This document shows, one piece after another, positions 28,925 to 38,014 of a DNA stretch of 51,163 bases (the first letter of the stretch is position 1; every line of letters begins with the position of its first letter). The notes beneath the pieces were generated by a model that was given only the letters and a program-made list of their open reading frames with translations, did no database searches and had not been told where the DNA came from. The stretch is from an uncultured Oleispira sp. (GTDB taxonomy: Bacteria > Pseudomonadota > Gammaproteobacteria > Pseudomonadales > Oceanobacteraceae): NCBI GenBank assembly GCA_913019965.1, contig CAJVZR010000028.1, forward strand, positions 1 to 51,163. Reading direction: 5' to 3'. The position numbers and the translations under genes are program-made.

Positions 28925-30955
28925 TTAAAAGCGATAAGCTACGCTCACTCTTAGCATTCTCGGCTCCGTAGGATGCAGGTGCACATCTTCTTGTTCTTCT
29001 GACTCACCCGGAAGCCTTGAATCGTATAGGTAAGTAATGTCATTGCCTTCTTCATTGGTTAAATTGAGTACTTCCACAGAAGCCGACAAATCCTTGGTGA
29101 AATCGTAACCCAACTGAGCATTCAACATAGTCACCGCATCTGCTCGCTCGCTATTATCTTCATTAAGGGCAAATTCCCCGAAATGACGTAAACGTAAGCC
29201 TGCTTGCCATCGCCCATAATCATGTACGGCGATGCCTAAACTAAATACCCGCTCAATCGCACCGGGAATGTGTTGCTCACGGTTACCTTTAGGCTGTAAA
29301 CGAGCACGACTGAAGGCCATATCAGAATCAACAATCAACCACGGCTGGGGTTGCCAAAAGATACTGGCTTCAATCCCTTTGCGTTCAGATTTATCCGATG
29401 CCTCTGTGGTGCCATCATCGCCGACAAAAATCAGTTCTGAGTCCAAGGTTAACCACCAGATGGAAGCGGCCAATTGAATACGGTCAGTTAACTGAGATTG
29501 AATCCCCAGATCAGCACCTTCACTGCGCGCAAATACATCGGCCTTCTGGTTCGTATCATCAACATTGCCTTCGGCAAAACCACGGGCATCATTAGAATGG
29601 AAACCTTGTCCATAATTTAAGAATAGAAAGGTATTATCCGTCGCAGTATAAATTGCACTGAATTTTGGACTTACCATACTGTCATTTTCATCGGACGTTT
29701 CATCATTTAAACGATTTTCAACATTCGCTTGCAAATAATCCCAGCGCAAACCAATTTGTGTACTCAGTGAATCACTCCAGCGGTGGTTGTTCTGCAACAA
29801 TAAACCTAAACCCGTTTCTTCAACCGCATGACGAAGAGTACGCTCTCTGATTGAACGATCTGTGGTCGCAGAAAGCCCCGTATCTGAAATATGATCATGA
29901 CGAAGATCAAGGCCTAGCTGCCATTCTCCGGCATCAGTGGGAAGCGCGTCATACAATAATGAACCACCGAGGATTTTGCGTTCATCGTGTTGACGTATTT
30001 CGTCACCATTCACCGGATCGGTGGCATAGCTAAAATTAGAAAATAGCTCCAGTCCATAATCAATCACATAAAAGTTACTCTGCAAGTTTTTGCCCGCAAT
30101 ATCATTCCAGCCTTCATAGTTCAGACTATAACGGTGAGTTTTACCCCCGGCATCATCATCCAAAGAATCGTAACGATCTCCACCAGCATCAATATAGCGC
30201 TGAGGTAATTGATCCGTCGCGGTCCACGAATTTTCAAACGCCATGAAGCTGAAATTAGCGCCATTCACCGCATTTCCTAGGCTGTACTTTACAAAGCCAG
30301 ACGTTTTCTTTTGCTCTTGCTCTACTTCCCAAGGACCGTCATAACGTGTGACATCTAGAGCGGCAACCAGGTTATCATTACCCGTGGCAATGAGCCCGCG
30401 TTGATAACCGTATTGCCCAAACCCTAACTTAACTAAACTACCTTCCATTGAAGATTTAGTATGCATACGCACAGCGCCGGCATTGGCAAAGTCACCTTCT
30501 GTCGCGTAATAAGGCCCTTTCTTATAATCCAAAGATTCAATCATTTCGGGAATGATAAAATTAATATCGGTATAACCTTGTCCATGGCCATGGGTACGAT
30601 TATTCACCGGCATACCATCAATAAAGGTTGCCATATCGGTGCCGTGATCCAAGTTAAAACCCCGTAAGAAATACTGGTTCGCCTTGCCCTCACCGCTGTG
30701 CTGAGTCACGATCAACCCTGGTACGGTTTCTAATATTTCCCCAGCACGGCTGATAGGACGCTGCTCAATTTGCTCGGCAACCACAGTACCCATAGACGCA
30801 GATACCGCATCGCCAATTTGAGAGTTGCCACTAATCGTGATGTTACTTAGTTCGGTAACATCTGATGAAGAATTAATACCAGCGGCCTGCGAATTAGCCA
30901 CGATAAGTAAATTGGAGGCGAACGAGATCGCCAAAGCGAAAGAACTTTGTTTCAT
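28925..30955 (-). CDS. TonB-dependent receptor of the CobN/ExbBD cluster
   Basis: This outer-membrane active transporter has a signal peptide (about 1-25, SQAAG), then a possible TonB box (ELSNITIS, about 35-42). The plug (about 55-170) includes NQYFLRGFNLDHGTD and a His-rich loop RTHGHGQGY (about 120-128). A 22-strand-type barrel follows, ending in the terminal aromatic VAYRF. DVHLHP near the end adds further His. The His clusters suggest metal binding. It is the last gene of the riboswitch-led cobN operon, 82 bases after the DUF2149 gene, so it probably imports a corrinoid or a cobalt/zinc complex. AGGAAAAAA precedes the ATG. Confidence 0.9.
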   Translation of the reverse strand: MKQSSFALAISFASNLLIVANSQAAGINSSSDVTELSNITISGNSQIGDAVSASMGTVVAEQIEQRPISRAGEILETVPGLIVTQHSGEGKANQYFLRGFNLDHGTDMATFIDGMPVNNRTHGHGQGYTDINFIIPEMIESLDYKKGPYYATEGDFANAGAVRMHTKSSMEGSLVKLGFGQYGYQRGLIATGNDNLVAALDVTRYDGPWEVEQEQKKTSGFVKYSLGNAVNGANFSFMAFENSWTATDQLPQRYIDAGGDRYDSLDDDAGGKTHRYSLNYEGWNDIAGKNLQSNFYVIDYGLELFSNFSYATDPVNGDEIRQHDERKILGGSLLYDALPTDAGEWQLGLDLRHDHISDTGLSATTDRSIRERTLRHAVEETGLGLLLQNNHRWSDSLSTQIGLRWDYLQANVENRLNDETSDENDSMVSPKFSAIYTATDNTFLFLNYGQGFHSNDARGFAEGNVDDTNQKADVFARSEGADLGIQSQLTDRIQLAASIWWLTLDSELIFVGDDGTTEASDKSERKGIEASIFWQPQPWLIVDSDMAFSRARLQPKGNREQHIPGAIERVFSLGIAVHDYGRWQAGLRLRHFGEFALNEDNSERADAVTMLNAQLGYDFTKDLSASVEVLNLTNEEGNDITYLYDSRLPGESEEQEDVHLHPTEPRMLRVSVAYRF

Positions 30956-31037
30956 TTTTTTCCTAATAACTTTTAAAGTTAGCTTATTAAATGAGTTTAT
31001 TAATTTGATTTATCTAATATGTATATAACGAATATAT

Positions 31038-31340
31038 TTATTGACTGATCAGTATGAGTTTTCCCGTTTTAGGGTCCTTATAAACCTGTCCCATCGACTG
31101 ATACCCTTTTGTCCCTTGCATCGAATCTTTTAATGATTCTGGCACCTCGATTAATTCTTTACCCTCTTGAATCGGTTTAGAATTTTCGACATTAAAATGC
31201 TGTTTTAAGTCAGCACTTTGAGCCACTAACGCCGCGATAAGTCCACAGGCAAAAACCAACATGATGTCGACAAGGTTCGCCAATGGCCCTAAAGGTTCAT
31301 CATCTTGGGCATCGAAAGAACTGGAGCGCCATTTATCCAT
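31038..31340 (-). CDS. ExbD-like DUF2149 protein
   Basis: This is a short protein with one membrane helix (about 22-42) followed by a periplasmic tail. In the helix, LVDIMLVFACGL carries an Asp at residue 25. It matches the proton-path Asp of ExbD/TolR (FIDVMLVLL) in motif and position, so I read the protein as the ExbD-type partner of the upstream channel. The C-terminal half has YKDPKTGKLI. I set the start at 31340, where the ATG overlaps the ExbB stop by 8 bases and has GAGGGGG upstream; the frame is open to 31355. DUF2149 proteins are known next to cobN-like genes. Confidence 0.85.
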   Translation of the reverse strand: MDKWRSSSFDAQDDEPLGPLANLVDIMLVFACGLIAALVAQSADLKQHFNVENSKPIQEGKELIEVPESLKDSMQGTKGYQSMGQVYKDPKTGKLILISQ

Positions 31341-31791
31341 TGACCGCCCCCTCATTCATTTCTATTTTTTCAATCGCCGCGTCATACCAGCGACGGCGCA
31401 TGCGCCCCAAAACAAAACCAATAATTCCGGCCAATAAACCAATCACCGTCGTATCAAAGGCCACTGTCATGGCAGTGGTTAGAATGGTTAACTCCCCTTC
31501 TCCTAATGCGGCTAACCCCGGCCCCAAAGGAATTAAAGTTCCCATTAACCCCAACATAGGGGCGATACGGGTAATAAAATCGGCTCGTTCAATGCGACGC
31601 TTTCCTGCCTGACGCAATCCCGCTAAACCCGTCGTATCGGCTAAGCGTTGAATACCGCCAAACCGCTCTCCCAGCGCTAGGCCCGTTTCATAAATAGCGA
31701 GGGCGATAAAAAATAATAACCCCCATACCACGGGGTCCAATAAAAACCCCGTGAGCTGATGCATTAAATTAAGTGATATAGATGAGAACAT
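31333..31791 (-). CDS. MotA/TolQ/ExbB-type proton channel
   Basis: This inner-membrane channel has three helices (about 20-40, 75-97 and 103-127). The family core is IAPMLGLMGTLIPLGPGLAAL, followed by TTAMTVAFDTTVIGLLAG, with the conserved Thr residues that line the proton path. The cytosolic loop between helices 1 and 2 is short. It starts 23 bases after cobN with AAGG upstream and overlaps the DUF2149 gene, as expected of an ExbB/ExbD pair. It is likely to use the proton gradient to drive either the TonB-dependent receptor or the CobN-like protein. Confidence 0.9.
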   Translation of the reverse strand: MFSSISLNLMHQLTGFLLDPVVWGLLFFIALAIYETGLALGERFGGIQRLADTTGLAGLRQAGKRRIERADFITRIAPMLGLMGTLIPLGPGLAALGEGELTILTTAMTVAFDTTVIGLLAGIIGFVLGRMRRRWYDAAIEKIEMNEGAVNG

Positions 31792-31814
31792 AATAACGGA
31801 CCTTAACTAATAAT

Positions 31815-34800
31815 TTATAAACGACGTGCGCGAATGAAGCCCGCAATCATCAACAATAAAGCAAATAATAAAACGCCATATAAATAATTATCAACGTTCT
31901 TCTCGACCGAGTCGTCTGTACTTTCTTGCGTTGCTTGCTCATCAGAAGGTTGTTGCTGCTCTGCTTGCTGTAAATCAATCTCTTGAATACGCACTGGAGC
32001 TTGCTCAAGTGTTTCTTGCTGATAATTCATTCGACTCGCGGCTAACGTCTGCTCAAGCTTCTGCGCCTGGTCGGCATCTAATAATGGCTTCACAAAATCA
32101 TACACCGGATGATTGGCATGAGTATGGCCACTGCCAGGAATGCCTTTCTCGATAATATTATTAGCAAATGCCTCGGCTAACTGCTGTTTAGTCGCCTCAT
32201 CGGTTTGCCAGAAATCTTTATCAATCGCCACCAGCATGACTGCAAGAATATTGGTCTGCACATGGATGTTATGGCTGTCTTTTAAGAACTCATCTAAACC
32301 GACATTTAATGAATCATCGATATAAACCGACTTCACTTCTTCCCAAACCCAAGATTGAATAATCTCAGGGCTGGTTACCTGCCAACCCCATAAATATTCG
32401 ACAAACTCACTGCCCATTGTCCGTGCGCCGGCATACCCTTCTTTCATCAAGGGCTCAATCCACTGGCGATTTAAAAAGCGACCGCGTAGTTCGCCCAGCA
32501 GTGCAACCTGCAAAGGATCCATTTTTAAGTTCTGGTTATTGGCATGAGAAATAACAAAACTATCGGGTTGCTCGCCCGTCACCGTTTCAATGGCGAGATT
32601 TAAACCACCGAGATAATCAAACGCATCGTTATTATCGATTAGCCCATAAAGATTACTGGCACGACCTAAGTAAGTATTACCGACATTATTAAGCTGAGCT
32701 GTAAATAAATTCTGCGCCCCTGCACCACTATTTAATCCTAGTGACTCAACACCATAGGCGTGACCCATGCGTTTAATAAAGGCTTTACCTAGTTGCTTTC
32801 TATCATCCCAAGCACCAGAACGTTCGGCTAAACGGTTGACCCCAGCGCCATAAGCACCGGGGGCAGTTCCGAATACACGTAAACTGGCTTGGCGCGCCAA
32901 TACATTCACATCAACCTCAGGGTGCGCTTTCAACAAAGCACGAGCTTCGTGCGCCCAATTTCGCGCAATTAAGTTTTGCTCAAGGCTTTCATCATCCCAG
33001 TTATCTCGACCTTCTAATTCGATGGCCTCGACAAGGTCAGCAATTGGCTTTAGCGCCTGTACTAACATCAAGGTTAACGCTGGGTATTGCTTATTAATTG
33101 TTTCTCGACTTGCAGCTAGCCCTAATAAAACCGATTTATCTAACAGCTCTAATTGCGAACCATAAAGATCTCGGAATAAGCCCGAGCTGGTAAAGAGTAC
33201 GTCCCGGCGCTGTGTTCGTTTATCATCCAAGGGCAATAGCGCCAGACTCTTAATAATACCGCGACTGTTCCAAACCGGTTTTACTCCCAACATATCCAAA
33301 CCAAAAGCAATCATCGCCCCTTCATCACGCACCGCATCCGACGCCCATAAAATAATGGCTTCTTTCTCGGCAATGGTATTGGGTTTTAAGTTCACCTTAT
33401 TTTCATCACGGGCTTTTTGTGCGAGCTGCTGGCCAATTTCAACCCCCAGTTGAGTCGGTAATAAACTGCCATCTAATGCATAAAAGTTTCGACCAGTAGG
33501 CAGCGCCTCTGGCGTTCGTATCGGATCATTACCTTTACCCGGCGCAACAAAACCACCATTTAACGCATTGATAAACGCGTTCATTTCCGCTTTAGGTGAA
33601 GCACCCAATGCATCACGAATAAAAGACTGATCCTGATCTTTTAAATTGTCGCCATCTGCCATCGAGGTCATCATGGTATCAATAGATTCTTGCTTCCAAT
33701 CACGACCAAATACATGCAAACCTAAAGGCATAAACTCTTCTTGTAAGTGCGTCAGGTAATGGCCAACCTCATGTAATAAAAAGTCGTCATCCACATCACT
33801 AAAACCCACGCCGCGAACAACAAGCTCTTCATCCATACTGGCAATCAGTTCATCACGCAAGTTCAACACATCAATTTTATGACGTAATGCTTTAATGGCT
33901 TTTTGTTGCGTCGCATCATCTGTCGCCGCCTCAGCACTTTCAATCAACTGTCGAAGCTGTAGCAGGCCATCATACAATTCTGTAATGGCCAAAGGCGGAG
34001 TTAAATGGTCTACCATAATCGCTAAACCACGACGCTTTGCTTGAATACCTTCACCTACCCCATCAACGATATACGGATAGATGCTTGGAATATCCTGCAC
34101 CACAATCGACGGGTAATCCATTGCCGTTAGGCCTACCGCACGCTTAGGTAAAAACTCATAGGTTGAATGACGACCAACATGAACAAGGGCGTCCGCGGAA
34201 AAATCTTTAGCCAGATATTTATAGAAGGCTAAATATTGGTGTGGAGGCGGAAACGACATATTAGCGTGCAATAGCTCTTCATTAAGCTCCCAGCCACGTG
34301 GAGGCTGCGGGCCTAGAAATACATTTCCTAACTGAATACCAGGAATCAATAATTTATTATTCCAAACCATCGTTCTACCCGGAGCAGCTCCCCAACCACG
34401 TACCCCTTCAATATTCATCGCCAAAATGGCCTGCTGAAGATTATCGGCTTGTTGCCAGTAGTTGGTATTCTGCTGATCCGTTTTAAAAGTATTGATGTCG
34501 CCCTTCTGCTGTTCGATTAGATCAACATATACTTCTTCTAATTGATCCAATAAGTTCAAAGCACGTTCGCGCCCTTTATGACGAATACCATCAAGAGCAT
34601 GATGCAAATCGTGCATGGTCGAATCCATCATTTCGTACAGTTCAGTTAAAATACGCTGTCGTTCAGGCTGCGATAGGCCCAATAAATACTTATGCCCTTC
34701 ACTAAATAAGAAGTGCTCAATCCGCTCATGCATATACCCTAGCGGTCCCTGCTGCATTTCTTTTTGCACGGCTTCAGGCAAGGTTTCAAACCAAGATTGA

Positions 34801-36359
34801 TAACTCGCCGCGCTCATATTATGAATAAGCCCAGACATCTGCTCTAAAGCTTTTGCATCTTCTGGCAAGTTCACCGCTTTTTTCTGTAATAAATCTAATA
34901 ATTCTTCCGAACTGCGAGGGAATGATTCTTCTGCCCCTAAGTCATAACCTTGCTGCTTTAACGCATTAAGCATCTGCCATAATGAATCAGGCACATTCAA
35001 ATTATCAGCACCAATATTGTGTCGTCCTGGTGGGTGATTATAAAAAACAATCGCTACTTTCTTATCACTATTAGCTTTATATTGCAGTGCGAACCACTTA
35101 TCAATACGACTCACCAAACGAGCAATTTCAATAGTAACCGGCTCCGTTTTCGAGACCTGCGCGCCGGTTAACTCATCAACATCTGTCGCCGCCGCTAATG
35201 CCAGCACATGTGCCTGGCCAATCCCTTGTAACTCAGGCATCGCAATACGGTAATGAACACTGTCGGCGGGTAAACCTTGGCTGGATAAATCATATAAGGC
35301 ACTATTTAGTTCCGTCACACGTACCCCTTTAAAAACCGGTACATTTAATTGGCTAAATAAATCACTGACTTGCTTACGACCATCGCCACCACCGACCACA
35401 AAGTCTTGCAAAGAAATGATTACAAACGGCGCAGAACCTTGCCCACTCATCGCCTTAATCGCTTCCACTGCCTCGATACTGGGTTCCCCCCAAGCGGATA
35501 AGACTGAAATACAATTGGCTGAAATGGCTTGGCAAAGCTGTTGGTGCAGCTGCCAATCTCCTGGGCGATCTCCGGTATCATGGTCGAGAATAAATACGTT
35601 GGCCTTCGATTTGCTAATCGATTGGCGCTTAACTAAATCAGCTAACTCTTGCTGGCTTTTCTTATGCTTACCACCAAGATAAAAACGAATATTTTCACTC
35701 TGCTCTAGAGGCTTCCATGCTTCTTCAGGGTTCGTATCATTCGATACTAATAATTCAAACAACGCTAAACGGTTTTCATCACTACGGTTTTGCCAAAGAC
35801 CCTTGGCTTGTAACCAATAACGAAACTGTGGCCATTGTTTCTGCTGAACGACAAGCTGATCGCTATAAGTTCCTAACTCAGTATTGGTTAAACGCTTAAA
35901 TAACGATTTTTTTTGCTTAGCCGACAAAATATCAAATAGACCGGTTTGATATTGATTCAACGGATCACTATTTAAACTTAATAAACGACGATCACCGTTA
36001 ATCGCAATACGCGTCTGTTTGCTAGGGTATTGCAGGTTTAGTAGACGCTCAACAGGTTCAGCAAAAATTGCAGCCATCAATAAAGCATCGGCGTTATTGA
36101 CCAGATGAGATAGCTGTTCATTCGACATCAAATTGATTTGACTGACCGAACGTATTTGAATGTTGTGCTGCGGGTATAAGTCTAAATAACGATGAGCCGA
36201 AGCGACCAAGCTGCCACTTGAGCGATCAGACACAAAAGCGACAATTTGTTTCTGAGCGTGCTTGGAAACGTTCTCTAAAGCGCTATTTTCAGCAAAGCTA
36301 ATAGCTGAAAAGCTCAAACAACAAGACAAAATAAATAACAGTCGAATAACAATAGGCAT
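31815..36359 (-). CDS. CobN-like chelatase, exported and membrane-anchored
   Basis: This 1514-residue protein is homologous to the large CobN/ChlH subunit of cobalt and magnesium chelatases. The family motif HVGRHSTYEFLPKR is at about 727-740, compared with HxGTHGxLEWLPGK in the family. Unlike classic CobN it starts with a signal peptide (about 1-23, ending ISFAEN). It ends with a Gln/Glu-rich linker and a membrane helix (about 1494-1509) followed by RARRL, so the bulk should face the periplasm. No CobS/CobT ATPase genes are nearby; instead an ExbB/ExbD-type pair and a TonB-dependent receptor follow. A cobalamin riboswitch precedes it. I recall a similar gene set (PA1922-1925) in Pseudomonas aeruginosa linked to zinc limitation. 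Role inferred: metal or corrinoid handling in the envelope. Confidence 0.9.
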   Translation of the reverse strand: MPIVIRLLFILSCCLSFSAISFAENSALENVSKHAQKQIVAFVSDRSSGSLVASAHRYLDLYPQHNIQIRSVSQINLMSNEQLSHLVNNADALLMAAIFAEPVERLLNLQYPSKQTRIAINGDRRLLSLNSDPLNQYQTGLFDILSAKQKKSLFKRLTNTELGTYSDQLVVQQKQWPQFRYWLQAKGLWQNRSDENRLALFELLVSNDTNPEEAWKPLEQSENIRFYLGGKHKKSQQELADLVKRQSISKSKANVFILDHDTGDRPGDWQLHQQLCQAISANCISVLSAWGEPSIEAVEAIKAMSGQGSAPFVIISLQDFVVGGGDGRKQVSDLFSQLNVPVFKGVRVTELNSALYDLSSQGLPADSVHYRIAMPELQGIGQAHVLALAAATDVDELTGAQVSKTEPVTIEIARLVSRIDKWFALQYKANSDKKVAIVFYNHPPGRHNIGADNLNVPDSLWQMLNALKQQGYDLGAEESFPRSSEELLDLLQKKAVNLPEDAKALEQMSGLIHNMSAASYQSWFETLPEAVQKEMQQGPLGYMHERIEHFLFSEGHKYLLGLSQPERQRILTELYEMMDSTMHDLHHALDGIRHKGRERALNLLDQLEEVYVDLIEQQKGDINTFKTDQQNTNYWQQADNLQQAILAMNIEGVRGWGAAPGRTMVWNNKLLIPGIQLGNVFLGPQPPRGWELNEELLHANMSFPPPHQYLAFYKYLAKDFSADALVHVGRHSTYEFLPKRAVGLTAMDYPSIVVQDIPSIYPYIVDGVGEGIQAKRRGLAIMVDHLTPPLAITELYDGLLQLRQLIESAEAATDDATQQKAIKALRHKIDVLNLRDELIASMDEELVVRGVGFSDVDDDFLLHEVGHYLTHLQEEFMPLGLHVFGRDWKQESIDTMMTSMADGDNLKDQDQSFIRDALGASPKAEMNAFINALNGGFVAPGKGNDPIRTPEALPTGRNFYALDGSLLPTQLGVEIGQQLAQKARDENKVNLKPNTIAEKEAIILWASDAVRDEGAMIAFGLDMLGVKPVWNSRGIIKSLALLPLDDKRTQRRDVLFTSSGLFRDLYGSQLELLDKSVLLGLAASRETINKQYPALTLMLVQALKPIADLVEAIELEGRDNWDDESLEQNLIARNWAHEARALLKAHPEVDVNVLARQASLRVFGTAPGAYGAGVNRLAERSGAWDDRKQLGKAFIKRMGHAYGVESLGLNSGAGAQNLFTAQLNNVGNTYLGRASNLYGLIDNNDAFDYLGGLNLAIETVTGEQPDSFVISHANNQNLKMDPLQVALLGELRGRFLNRQWIEPLMKEGYAGARTMGSEFVEYLWGWQVTSPEIIQSWVWEEVKSVYIDDSLNVGLDEFLKDSHNIHVQTNILAVMLVAIDKDFWQTDEATKQQLAEAFANNIIEKGIPGSGHTHANHPVYDFVKPLLDADQAQKLEQTLAASRMNYQQETLEQAPVRIQEIDLQQAEQQQPSDEQATQESTDDSVEKNVDNYLYGVLLFALLLMIAGFIRARRL

Positions 36360-36524
36360 AAGCCAACCTCGAGCAATAAATGCAACTAAACTAAGTAGCT
36401 AAAGCGAGGTATTAGGCGTGCAGAATATCGCGCTCACACAGCAGTTTCTCTAAATATAAAGAAACTAAATCGTTAACAGCAGTATTCTGTCATGCGTTTC
36501 AGGTCACCCCGCCTGAGATATCAT

Positions 36525-36672
36525 GCTTTAACAGGCCGGTCTCCGGACTCAGAATAGATTATAACAATCACATTCCTTACCGTTGCGGGGGCAGTACAGG
36601 TTTTTCACCTGTTTCCCGATTATCCCAGTTTTATATTGCGATAACGCAAATATAACGGTGGGCACCTGAAAA
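36525..36672 (-). promoter_or_regulatory. Cobalamin riboswitch upstream of cobN
   Basis: Read on the minus strand, the conserved blocks occur in order: GGTGCCC (36665-36659), GGGATAATCGGGAAACAGGTG, CTGCCCCCGCAACGGTAAGG, then GAGTCCGGAGACCGGCC ending near 36533. These match the adenosylcobalamin riboswitch core and its closing stem. About 165 bases lie between the aptamer and the cobN ATG. The hairpin TCAGG...CCTGA near 36499-36517 could be part of the expression platform. It should lower expression of the cobN-exbB-DUF2149-receptor operon when B12 is plentiful. Confidence 0.93.
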
Positions 36673-36676
36673 GACC

Positions 36677-36720
36677 GCAGAATAGCAGTGCTTTGATTGA
36701 AATCAAAGCGAATATTCTGC
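36677..36720. promoter_or_regulatory. FNR/Anr-type site inside a nested inverted repeat
   Basis: TTGATTGAAATCAA at 36693-36706 is a perfect match to the FNR consensus TTGATnnnnATCAA. It is extended to 9-bp arms (GCTTTGATT/AATCAAAGC) and flanked by a second pair, GCAGAATA (36677) and TATTCTGC (36713). For the riboswitch/cobN promoter, a plausible -35 TTGATT overlaps the site and a -10 TATTCT lies at 36684-36679, which would fit repression. For the divergent gene at 36769 it would lie about 60 bases upstream of the start point if TAAGAT at 36751 is the -10, which would fit activation. Confidence 0.65.
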
Positions 36721-36768
36721 ACACTGCCAATGAAATCTCTTCATCATTATTAAGATTGTTATTTATCT

Positions 36769-38001
36769 ATGGGTTATACCGTCCGCTTTGTTAACTCTAT
36801 TCATGCGATAGGAATAGAAAACTGGAAATCCCTTTTGCAAACGGACAACCCATTCTTGCGCTTTGAATTTCTTGCGGCCTTAGAAAATACTCACTGCATC
36901 GATCAGGGTAGCCTCCACAAACCCACTGGCTGGGCCCCCTATTACGCAATTTTAGAATCCTCGAGTTTAGAGACAGATAATCCTAACCCCATACTGGCGA
37001 TCGCCCCGATCTATCAAAAACACAACTCCTATGGTGAATACGTATTTGACTGGGCATGGGCGGACGCATACCAACAACACGGCTTACAATACTACCCCAA
37101 ACTCAGTTGGTGCATCCCCTTCACCCCTTCGACAGGGCCTAGACTTGTCAGCCAAGGAAGTCAGCAACAGCAGCAGGAGTATTATCAGGCTATCGCGGAA
37201 GCTCTCAGTATAGAATGCCAACAAAAAGGGTTTTCCGGCTGGCATTGTTTATTTCCTGACCAGACTGGGCAAGTAGCATTAAAGCAAGTTTCAAATTCTC
37301 AATTCACCAGTATGCAAAGAAATAGCTGTCAGTTTCACTGGTACAATTTGTATTCAATGGATAATAAAAGAGAGACGGGTTATCAGGATTTCAACGATTA
37401 TTTAGCAACCTTCACTAGCCGCAAGCGTAAGAATGTAAATAAAGAACGTCGCCGCTTATTAGAAGCAGGGTTTAGCTTTCAAAGAAAGACCTTTGATATA
37501 ACGGCTGCAGATATTGATAGCTTTTATCATTGTTACCAGCTGACCTATGCCAAACGTAAGATGCGCGGTTACTTGAGTCGAGATTTTTTCCAAACCCTCG
37601 TTAATACCATGCCTGATCAGTTATTACTGGTGCAAGCCTATTATCAAGATGCTCCTGAGCAGCCATTTAAAATAGTTGCCAACGCACTGTATTTAAAAGA
37701 TAGCGATAATTTATATGGTCGTTATTGGGGCTGCTTAGAAGAATTCGATAGTCTGCATTTTGAGTGCTGCTATTACCAAGGCATCGAATACTGTATCGAA
37801 CACGGCTTAAAACATTTTGACCCCGGTACTCAGGGAGAGCATAAAATAAGTCGCGGATTTGAACCAACCCTCTGTTCTAGCCAACACTGGATAAAGCACC
37901 CGCAATTTAGCCAAGCCATTGATAACTTCCTATTAGAGGAAGAACAGCATATTCAACACTACATTGAACAAGCCAATCAGCTTTTACCTTTTAAGAAATA
38001 A
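36769..38001 (+). CDS. COG3146/DUF482 acyltransferase-like protein (FemAB/GNAT fold)
   Basis: This 410-residue protein starts NPFLRFEFLAALE and carries GWAPYY, YGEYVFDWAWADAY and TPSTGPRL. These are the hallmarks of the family often labelled peptidoglycan biosynthesis protein or GNAT N-acetyltransferase. The second half holds the acyltransferase-like fold with FTSRKRKNVNKERRRL, LYGRYWGCLE and a GLKHFDPGTQGEHK stretch. No membrane helix is present. The real substrate is unknown. It diverges from the cobN operon over a shared region with an FNR-type site, and the VanZ-like gene follows by 13 bases, so the two form an operon. Confidence 0.87.
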   Translation: MGYTVRFVNSIHAIGIENWKSLLQTDNPFLRFEFLAALENTHCIDQGSLHKPTGWAPYYAILESSSLETDNPNPILAIAPIYQKHNSYGEYVFDWAWADAYQQHGLQYYPKLSWCIPFTPSTGPRLVSQGSQQQQQEYYQAIAEALSIECQQKGFSGWHCLFPDQTGQVALKQVSNSQFTSMQRNSCQFHWYNLYSMDNKRETGYQDFNDYLATFTSRKRKNVNKERRRLLEAGFSFQRKTFDITAADIDSFYHCYQLTYAKRKMRGYLSRDFFQTLVNTMPDQLLLVQAYYQDAPEQPFKIVANALYLKDSDNLYGRYWGCLEEFDSLHFECCYYQGIEYCIEHGLKHFDPGTQGEHKISRGFEPTLCSSQHWIKHPQFSQAIDNFLLEEEQHIQHYIEQANQLLPFKK

Positions 38002-38014
38002 TGAAACTCCAATT

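Noticed and set aside
36360..36524. A small gene between the riboswitch and cobN
   Set aside because: No frame with a start, ribosome site and sensible length; the stretch is leader sequence with small hairpins.
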